Below, piece after piece: positions 46,788-55,707 of a DNA stretch of 64,000 nucleotides. Source of the DNA: Zygnema cylindricum (Eukaryota; Streptophyta; Zygnematophyceae; Zygnematales; Zygnemataceae). The position numbers and the translations under genes are program-made. The stretch's first letter is position 1; each line of letters starts with the position of its first letter. The notes beneath the pieces are model-generated. The model made no database searches, had not been told where the DNA came from, and saw only the letters and a list, made by a program, of their open reading frames with translations. The stretch lies in NCBI GenBank assembly GCA_037447655.1, contig JBBHKE010001422.1, forward strand, positions 103,532-167,531, written 5' to 3'.

Positions 46788-47642
46788 TCAGATTGTCGGT
46801 TTTCGCGCATTGCGCTGATTGCGCTGCTTGCGATTTGTTTGCATTGTCCGTTGTTGGTCTGGTTTGAGCTGAACTTGTTGGGGAACTTCGAGAATTGTGG
46901 ACTCCTTGGTTACCATCGGGAAGGTTTGCACTTGCGGGACAATTTCATGAATGCAATCTAAAATGACATATTTCTGTACTTTTTGCTGCTTTTGCTGATC
47001 TGTCATTTCAAACAAATCTATCGAATCTTGTTCATCTTTGACAATTATGTTCCGTGCTATAATTATTTTTTGTCGTTCAAATACAAAGACTCGACAACCT
47101 TTTGAGTTTTTATCATATCCTAAAAAGATACCCGGTAATCCCTTCGGTTCCATTTTCCGTCTATTATTAGATGTATCAAGGATAAAGCATTTACTACCAA
47201 AGACTTTGAAATGACTAACATCTGATATTCTACCTGTCCAAATCTCGTAAGGAATAGATTCTACCGACCTCGATCCAGTCCTATTTTTAATATTAACTTC
47301 ACATTTTAGAGCCTCAACCCTGAATTTCGGATCCACATTCTTATCTGCAAGCATTGACCTAGAGCTCTCCGTAAGGGTTCTATTTAACCTCTCCAAAACT
47401 CCATTTTGTTCCGGTGAATATGGAACAATCAAAAGATGACTTATACCTTCATCAAGTAAAAAGGTTTCAAATTCCTTCGACGTATATTCCCCACCATTGT
47501 CTGATCTAAATTCCAAAATTGGTAAATTATATAGTTTTTTAACCCATGCTTTATAGTGTTTGAAGTGATCAAACACTTTGCCCTTTTCTTTCATGAAGTA
47601 CACTTTTGTAAACCTGGAAAAATCATCGGTGAAGGTGACCAT
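46788..47642 (-). pseudogene. C3 integrase, 284-codon open segment, minus strand
   Basis: Contains the second and third integrase residues in RSDNGGEYTS and SPEQNGVLERLNRT, then FKVFGSKCF, PGIFLGYDKNSKG and the long tail to QKVQKYVILD. The first catalytic Asp (IHSDVFGPAKVP) lies just upstream, behind a stop near 47700. The segment is the best-preserved non-A1 integrase here. Confidence 0.88.
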
Positions 47643-47701
47643 ATATTCATCCCCCTTGCAGATGGTACCTTCGCAGGCCCAAAAACATCCGAATGAATTT
47701 G

Positions 47702-48271
47702 TTATAAAAGTCTCGATGACTGATGGTCAGACTCATTAGGAAACGGAAGTCTGTGGATTTTGCCTAAAGCGCAACCATCACACGTTTTAACTGGCTGATC
47801 TGTGATCAAGACACCATCTACTTTGCCAACAAGTACCATGTTTTTCAAACTGTCATAATTTACATGGCCTAATCTTTTATGCCACAACTCATCTGAATGC
47901 AAAACACCAGAGTATAGAACATCATTCTCCTGGGTATTAGCCATATCCATGCGGTACATCTTGCTACTATCTGTAGTACCTGTAACTGCAACCTTGCCAT
48001 TCTTGCTAACAACTTGATGACCATTCTTCAAATTGACCTCAAAACCTTTACTTTCTACCAAGGACGTAGAAAACAGATTTTTCTTAAAGTCAGGCACAAA
48101 TAAGACATCTATTGCTTTTCCCTCTACATCGACTAGCAAAGATACATCACCAACAGCACAAGTCTGAACACTCATTCTACAAGCATTGTAAATATTTTTC
48201 TCCTGCGTTGATTTCGGATTTTTGAAGATAGTTTTGTTCCAGCACATGTGGGCTGATGCCCCTGTATCCAT
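47702..48271 (-). pseudogene. C3 protease and pre-integrase domain, 189-codon open segment
   Basis: Begins at the protease active site (DTGASAHMCWNK) and runs through the zinc-binding LWHKRLGHVNYDSL and CDGCALGKIHRLPFP. A frame break separates it from the gag zinc knuckle region at 48557-48348. Confidence 0.87.
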
Positions 48272-48726
48272 TATCCATCCAGGGTCTTTCGGCCCTCCAT
48301 CGCCGCCGCCATTGCAAATAGATCTGCTTCATCTTCTTAACAAAAGGTCAAAGTTTCCTCTTGGAGTGACGAAGAAGCCGAAAATAGTGCATTTCCACGA
48401 GAAGTTGGCCTCGTAAAGTTTTTGTAATACTGACTTTGTTGCCATTCCGGCCTATATAATCCTGTATCGTTAGCCTTTTTATGATTAGGAAAGATCTTAT
48501 ATCCATGACCTCTCTCACTACAATAAAAGCATAAATTGTTTGATTGTCTATTTTCACCTTGATAAAACAGTCTGAATTGATTTTGTTGATAAACTGATTT
48601 CTCTGCTGATTAAACTGTCCTTTTTTCCTAAAGTCTTAATTGAAAGCCTCTACATGCTCAGCACTAAGAATTTGAGACGTAGCTTCCTCTTCTAGTAAAA
48701 TATTAATCGCTAACTGTAATGTCTAT
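48272..48726 (-). pseudogene. C3 gag C-terminal remnant, minus strand
   Basis: The zinc knuckle near 48540-48500 is frameshifted (CFYCSERGHGYK). Upstream LQLAINILLEEEA marks the end of the capsid region. The rest of gag and the 5' LTR are lost at 48726. Confidence 0.75.
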
Positions 48727-49075
48727 TGTTTTTTGGAAAGCTTTAAGTCTAAGGAAACTTATAGGATGGCGGAAAAATAGATCTATAGGGACACGCGTCG
48801 TCATTTGAAGCACATTGCAGGTTTTTTAAATGGTACCGACAAACGCAGCTACGACGCAGATGGAACAAGCGCAGCTGCGATTATTTTTGATATGGTCTGT
48901 ACAAACGAACGTAGCCTGCGACGCAACGGGACAAACGCAATTGCTGATATTTTGGTACAAGACAACGCGGTTGCTACACAACAAGACAATCGCACCTGCA
49001 GCTGGTTTTGGTATGGGAGAGCGCAGCTGCTACGAAGCTGCAGATATTTGAATGAGATCAGGAATTGGACTAAGA
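48727..49075 (+). repeat. Partial family C LTR, plus strand
   Basis: It starts TGTTTTTTGGAAAGC and matches 49761-50110 (GATCTATAGGGACACGCG, GCAGCTGCGA, CTACGAAGCTGCAGATATTTG). It breaks off into satellite after GGAATTGGACT. It is very similar to the next LTR, so one probably arose from the other or by exchange. Confidence 0.85.
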
Positions 49076-49757
49076 GGTAAAATAAACTCCAAAACATGTT
49101 TGTAACTCAAGTTTGTGTTTGCGCTAACAATAATAGTGGTAAGAAACCCTTTATATTATTAAAGCTCACAAAAATAGTTAAAAAAAACCATAAACGATGT
49201 TTCTAACACAAATTTGAGTTTGCACTAACAAGTTATTTGTAAGAAACATCGTTTATCGTATGCGGTCAGAGAAAAATGTAAAATAAACTCCGAACCATGT
49301 TCTAACTGAATTTTGTGTTTGCGCTAACAGCAATAGTGGTAAGAAACTCTTTACATTGTTAACTCTCACAAAAATAGTTAAATAAAACCATAAACTATGT
49401 TTCTAACACAAATTTGAGTTTGCGCTAACAATGATATTTGTAAGAAACATCGTTTATTATTGCGGTCACAAAAAGTGGTAAAATAAACTCCGAACCATGT
49501 TTGTAACTCAAGTTTGTATTTACGCTAACAACAATTGTGGTTAGAAACTCTTTACATTGTTAACTCTCACCAAAATAATTAAAAAAACCCTAAACTATGT
49601 TTCTAACAAAAAATTGAGTTTGTGCTCACAAAGATATTTGTAAGAAACATCATTTATCATACGCGGTCACAAAAAGATATAGAATAAACTCACAACCATT
49701 GTTTTTAACTGAATTTTGTGTTTGCGCTAACAGCAATAGTGGTAAGAAACTCTTTAC
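49076..49757. repeat. Satellite block 4 with a two-monomer unit (about 200 bp)
   Basis: AGTGGTAAGAAAC recurs at about 49135, 49335, 49536 and 49738, alternating with monomers carrying ATTTGTAAGAAACATCGTTTAT. It is the same monomer family as blocks 1-3, but with a dimeric rather than tetrameric higher-order unit. Confidence 0.9.
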
Positions 49758-49760
49758 TAT

Positions 49761-50745
49761 TGTTTTTGGAAAGCTTTCAGTCTCAGCAAATTTATTTGAC
49801 GGCGGAAAAATAGATCTATAGGGACACGCGTTGTCACTTGAAGCATAGTGGAGGTTTTTGAATGGTACCGACACTAGGATTGGAACAACGCAGCTGCGAC
49901 GCAGATAAACAAGCGTAGCTGCGGTTATTTTTGATATGGTCTCTACGGACGAACGCAGCCTGCGACGCAACGAGACAAACGCAATTGCTGATATTTTGTT
50001 CAAGAAAACGCAATTGCTACACAACAAGACAAAGGTTGCTGCGGCAGTTTTTGGTATGGGACAGCGTAGCTGCTACGAAGCTGCAGATATTTGAATGTGA
50101 TCAGGAGTTCGACTGCGCTGTTACGCTTGATATGCATCCAATCAACGGACAAGATTCATGAGAGAATATTCAAGTGACTCGCTAACTGAAGTTTAGCAAC
50201 AACCGAATGGACGTTCCTTATCAATTGTCATTAAGCCACGCGACAAGTATTTGAACAAATCACCTGTATAGGATTCTCACTAATATTGATTGTACAGTGA
50301 TAAATTAGTTTTAGCCTGCGTAGGAGCACTCAGACCTTAGTGGCAGTTTAGTTTTTTTGGAAGTATCTTTTGGGAACACTTGTATCAGCGGTATATCACT
50401 ATGTAGTAGGACAAGTGAGTGAAGCGTATAAGACTTAGGACGTAGAACATTTTATGTATCCAAACTTCCAGACTGTGTAATCTGCAAACTGTTTTTGGGA
50501 AACTTCTGAGTAACATATCTTGGTGTATGTTAGATCAATTGAGCTAAAACTTTGGGAGTTCTCAATCTTTATGGTATTCTATACTGTGGTATAGTTTGTA
50601 GCAGTTTGTTTAATTGTGTCAGATTTGGTGAGTTGTAGAAAACAGCTGTTTGATAGGATTTTTGATAAGCTTCAATGAGTGAGATTATGTCTACTTCCAC
50701 TACCATTGCTGATGCTCCACCTGCCTCAGTGGTCGTAGAACAACA
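49761..50745 (+). repeat. Family C 5' LTR, plus strand (985 bp)
   Basis: Starts TGTTTTTGGAAAGC next to satellite and ends GTAGAACAACA. The primer-binding site follows. The gag ATG (50675 or 50687) lies inside the LTR. Confidence 0.87.
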
Positions 50746-53655
50746 TGTTATGGGCCTGTCATCAAGAATTCATATTTTCTCGGGAGAAAAATACGCGTAT
50801 TGGGCGGATATGGTGGAAACACACTTCGAAAATTTTAATCTTTTGGATATTTTGGATGGTTCACTAGCGGAATCGGATCCGTCTGGGTCAAAGAAAAATT
50901 CACAAGCTCGGTCAATTTTGAAGTTCAGTATTTCAGAAGAATTGGCTATTTCATGGTTAAAAATGAAAAAGGCGATCGATATCTAGAAATCTCTCAAGGA
51001 TGATTTTGAAAAGGCTAATGTTCTGGAAGAACTATTTTTGGCTGGACGAATTTGGGACTACAAATTCACGAGTGGCACATTGGCAAAATATTGTAATAAA
51101 TTTCGAATACTAATAGATTCTCATGCTTGTGCAGGTTGATCTTTTCCTCAATTTTGGCAAGCTGCTTTGCTAATGAGGGGTCATCCAAATACTATGAGAG
51201 CAACGTCTGGTAGGCTGAAACAAAAAGATAAAGCTAGCTGGACACTACAGTTAGCTATTAATTTGATATTGGAAGAGGAGGCTGATTCTAAAATTCTTAA
51301 AGGCGAAAAACAAGTAGAGGCATTTAGCACAGAATTTGACAAAAAAAGGTCAGTTTAATCAACCGAGAAATCAGTTTAATCAGAGTCAGAATCAGTTTAG
51401 ACAATTTAATCTAAGAGGAAATAGACAATCTTCCAATGCTTGTTTTTATTGTAATGAAAAAGTTTATGGATATAAATTTTGTCCTAAGCTTAAGAAAACT
51501 AATGAAACAGGTATCTATAGACCTGGATGGCAGCAGAGCGAGTTTCATCAAGGCTTCACGGGATCTTCACAACGAGGAAATACACTATTCTCGGCTTCTT
51601 CATCTCATCACGACGAGCCTCCTCCACTCTCTAACAAGGAGGATGATGATCTATTTGCTATGGTAGCAGCGATGGAGGGCCGAAAAGACAATGGATACGG
51701 GAGCGTCGGCCCACATGTGTTAGAACAAGGCAGTTTTCAAAAATCTGAAATCCACACCGGAGAAAAATATCTACTATGAAAATGGAATGAGTGTGCAAAC
51801 GCGGGCTGTAGGTGTTGTCTCCTTGCTAGTTGATGTAGAGGGCAAGGTAGTTTAGAGAACTCTTCATAATGTTCTCTATGTCCCAGATTATAAGAAAATA
51901 AATTTCTCAACTTCTTAGGTAGAAAGTAAAGGGTTTGAGGTGAATCTGAAACATGGCAAGTAGGTTGTTAGCAAAAATGGGAAAATTGCAGTTACGGGAA
52001 CAAGAGATGCCAGCAAAATGTATTGAATGGATATGCGAGATAATAAAGAAAATGATGTTTTGTATTCTGGAAAATTATCCTCAGATGAGCTGTGGCATAA
52101 AAGGTTAGGCCATGTGAATTATGATAGTATGAAAAAGATGGTCAATGCTGGTAAAATAGAAGGAGTGACTTTGTCAAACCAGTCACCAAAAAGGTGTGAT
52201 GGATGTGAACTAGGAAAACTACACAGATTACCGTTTCCTCAGGCGTCTCAACATAGGTTTACTAAACTTTGTCAACTCATTCATTCTGATGTTTTCGGCC
52301 TTGCAAAGGTACCATCTGCCGGGGGGATGAAATATATGGTTACGTTTATAGATGATTTTTTGAGGTTTACTAAGGTTTACTTCATGAAGGAAAAAAGTGA
52401 AGTCTTCACTCATTTTCAACCCTACAAAGCTTGGGCGGAGAAGCTACAAGGTCTGCCAATTTTGGAGCTTAGATCCGACAATGGCGGGAAATATACGTCA
52501 AAAGAGTTGAAAACTTTTTACTCAAGGAAGGTATAAGTCACAAACTGATTGTGCCATACTCTCCGGAACAGAATGGGGTCGCAAAAACACTAAATAGAAC
52601 TATCACGGAAAGCTCTAAGTCTATGCTTGCAGATAAGGATGTAGATCCGAAATTCTGGGCTAAAGCATTAAATTGTGCAGTTTACATCAAAAATAGGATA
52701 AGTTCAAGATCGGTAGAAACCACTCTTTATAAGATCTGAACGGGTAGAAAACCATATGTCACTCATTTCAAAGTCTTTGGAAGTAAATGCTTTATTTTGG
52801 ATACGTCAAATGATAGATGGAAAATGGAACCTATGGGATTGTCGGGCATTTTGTTAGGATACGATTATCATTGTAAAGGTTATAGAGTCTTTGTTTTTGA
52901 GAGATAGAAAACCATTGTTGCAAGGAACATCGTTGTCAAAGGTGAACTAGACTCGATAGACTTATTTAAAATGATAGATCAGCAGAAGGAACAAAAAGTA
53001 CAGGAATATGTCATTCTAGGTAGCATCCATAATATTGTCACACAGATGCTAATTTCACCAGTGGTAACACTACAGTCGGAACATAATCGCGTTCCACAAC
53101 AAGTTTGTTTCGAAGTGCAACAACACCAGCCACTGCCTACGGATCGCAACCAGCGCAACAAGCACAACCCACGAAATCCGACAATTTTAGCCTAAAAATT
53201 TCCGGGGGGAAGAAGATCCAGCAGCCGCCTGCAAGCAAGTTCTCACTTTGCCTACTCGGCAGCCTTAGGGGAGCCTCTAACCATCGGGGAAGCCTTCTCA
53301 TTACCGGAGCGAAATCACTAGATCGAGACGGCAAACGATGAAATGAAGTCGATCATGGAGGCTCAGACATGGGAGCTTGTGGACCTTCCCCCGGATCGAA
53401 AAGCGATCTGCAGCAAATGAGTATTTAACGTGAAGTTAAATCCAGATAATACCATTGAACGATACAAGGCTAGACTTGTGGCAAAGGGCTATAATCAAAA
53501 GGAAGGAATTGACTTTGAAGAAACATTTTTTCCTGTTGTATGATTTTCGACAGTTAGGATTTTGCTATCTCTAGCTGCTATAGAAGATATAAAAATACAT
53601 CAGATGGATCAAAAGACAGCCTTTTTGCATTGAGAACTAGTTGATACCATTTACA
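50675..53655 (+). pseudogene. Family C copia gag-pol C4, broken and cut in RT
   Basis: Gag starts MSEIMSTSTT, with a stop near 50985. The zinc knuckle CFYCNEKVYGYKFC has H changed to Y near 51440. The protease active site is frameshifted near 51690. The pre-integrase domain (LWHKRLGHVNYDSM) and first integrase part (IHSDVF, LRSDNGGKYTS) are open at 52027-52536, with more integrase to about 52980. The linker and RT start run to 53655, where a minus-strand family A LTR is inserted. RNase H and 3' LTR are missing. Confidence 0.88.
50746..50757 (+). promoter_or_regulatory. Primer-binding site of C4
   Basis: TGTTATGGGCCT, one first-base change from the B1 site, in frame in Gag (H-V-M-G). Confidence 0.75.
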
Positions 53656-54703
53656 TGAAACTCTGAGACCTCCATAAGTCCTCAGAGTGGACAGCTTCCA
53701 AGAAGCCTCTACGATAATCCTGACCCCTTTGTGTTTAAGCAAAAATAACTGTCACCCTGGCAAACAAATACTCTGACCACCTTCATCCCTTTGAAGGCAA
53801 GACTCCCCTGAGTCGATAGCAAAAAGAATCTCTGAATTTGCTCCTCTGAGCAGTAAGTTATGGAGGGTCAAAGTTGACCTTTTGTACAAAAGCTCTTTGG
53901 GAGAGAGGGTCCTATCTTCTAATTTTTCTAAGTCCTATCTCTCTCACAGACTCTATCTATTGATGTACGAAACCAATCAGAATACAGTTCCGTACGCAAA
54001 AGTACAGCTGCCGGTGTACTTTATGTACGAACATTGTACGACATGGCCTAAATGTCCACACGTGGAATATCCGGATTTGCTCCTTTAATCCTCGGAGATG
54101 TCGCGCTCCAATGTAACATCGCCACGTGTCATCCTATGTGGCAATGCCCACAAACTGCCGAATTCTTCTTCCGCGATCTCGGCGCGAATTCCGGCCGTCC
54201 GATTAAACTCGCATTTGATCGTAGCCGTAATAAATACATGCGCGGTATTTGTTTCGCTTACGAAATCAATGCGCGGTATTGATTTCTTATCCGTACCGCA
54301 ATTCGTACTTTTACACTACCATATCTATGTATCCCGTTAACAGTTATAGTTAAATGATTTATGCTACGTGTACGTGTTTAAATCATTATTGTACTATATA
54401 CTATGTAAGACTACTTCTAGACTTAACGGCTAAGGCTATCGGCTATCTACTCTTTGAGGACCGGCAAGTACCAGGATCAAATCCTGTCGCCGGCACATAC
54501 CTTTTAGTAAATAATCCCTTGACTAATATAAATTTCCCGTAAACCTCAGGATAGCCTAGGTAGCCATGGTTTTAGCTTCCTCTCCAATTTCTCAGTGATT
54601 GCAACAAGTTTGAGAGTTGGAGAGAGAAGTTAGAGGTAGACTGCCTCGGCTTCTTTATTTCTATTCAGACCTAGAAAATACTTAAAAACTATTAATTTCT
54701 ACA
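53656..54703 (-). repeat. Family A 3' LTR, minus strand (1048 bp)
   Basis: Same length and ends as the A1 LTRs (TGTAGAAATT at 54703 on the minus strand, ending GTTTCA at 53656), with moderate divergence. It is preceded on the minus strand by ATAAGGGGAG. It interrupts C4 after TTACA (53651-53655), which should be the target site. The other duplicate is not present because the element is truncated. Confidence 0.92.
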
Positions 54704-55509
54704 CTCCCCTTATTTTTTAGTGAATCTTTAATTTCAGACCACACTTCTCCCTGCAGAAAATTAGCTTAGGGGAAGGCACAGGTTTGGTCATCATATGTGC
54801 TACCATCTCACTATCTACTCAGTACTCTAAACTGATAATTTTATTTTCTACTTTAAAAAAACAAAGCTGAGTTTAATGTCCATATGTTTGGCTTTAAAAT
54901 GATGTTTAGGATTGGCAGAAATAGCAATTGCTGCCTGATTATCACAAAATATTTTCTGCACACCACTCTTAAGATAACCAAGTTCACCAAGTAAAGACTT
55001 GACCCACATCAATTCTTTTACAGCAGAGCAAGAGGCCATATACTCATCCTCCATGGTGGACTGAGCAATAACCTTTTGCTGTTTGCTACTCCAACAGCAA
55101 GCCCCATCACCCACATATAATACATATCTAGAAGTGCATCTCCTCATCAGAGAATCACCATAACTAGCATCACTCCAAGTAGTGATGTCTGTATTCTCCC
55201 CACCCAAATGCAACCATAGATCCTTAGTTCCTATCAAGTATCTAAGGACTCTCTTAGCTGCCTCCCAATCCCTCTTAGTGGGAGCATTTAGACTTCTACT
55301 CAGCACTTCTACAACTGGTGCTAAATCCGGCAGGGTACAATTCATAAAATAGATTAGACTTCCCACTACTTGCCTGTAAGGAATAGTCGGCATGAACTTC
55401 TGTTTTTCAGGATATAATTCCTCGTCTAAGACTATGACTCCTTCTTCCTCACTCCCCTCACTTCCCTTCTTCAATTCCATTCGAGTTGTACAACTATTAG
55501 CTTTATCCC
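54704..55509 (-). pseudogene. Family A RT/RNase H 3' fragment A4, minus strand
   Basis: The open segment at 55555-54848 matches A1 from DKANSCTT onward: YRQVVGSLIYFMNCT, TWSDASYGD, STMEDEYMA (the second RNase H acidic residue region) and CDNQAAIAISANPKHH. A run of A causes a frameshift near 54856, and the C-terminal codons follow to 54710. Upstream of DKANSC the sequence switches abruptly to the CT-rich minisatellite near 55509, so everything before is missing. Confidence 0.9.
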
Positions 55510-55622
55510 TATTCCCCAAATCTGCCCTTTCCCCCCCCCTCTCCCAAAAAATCATCCTTTTCCCCCTACTTTCCCTCTCCTTCTTCCCCAGTTCTGACCT
55601 TTCTCTCCCCCTCTCCCAAAAA
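55510..55622. repeat. CT-rich 71-bp minisatellite, short left block
   Basis: About 1.5 units of CCCCAAATCTGCCCTTTC...CTCTCCCAAAAAATC. Same unit and orientation as the intron 1 block and opposite to 59860-61265. Confidence 0.85.
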
Positions 55623-55707
55623 ACAATTGAACTGCTTAGGGTGCCATTTCCATTGATCTTTGCATTAGTACTTCCTCCTTTTCAACTGTTGTCATTTATT
55701 TAAAAAC

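Larger units (their letters stand above)
44107..48726 (-). mobile_element. Family C copia element C3, 5' end truncated, minus strand
   Basis: A minus-strand element with a full 3' LTR, purine tract, RNase H, RT, integrase, protease and part of gag. It is cut at 48726 by a plus-strand family C LTR fragment. It inserted into protease of A3, whose reading stops at 44106. Confidence 0.88.
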
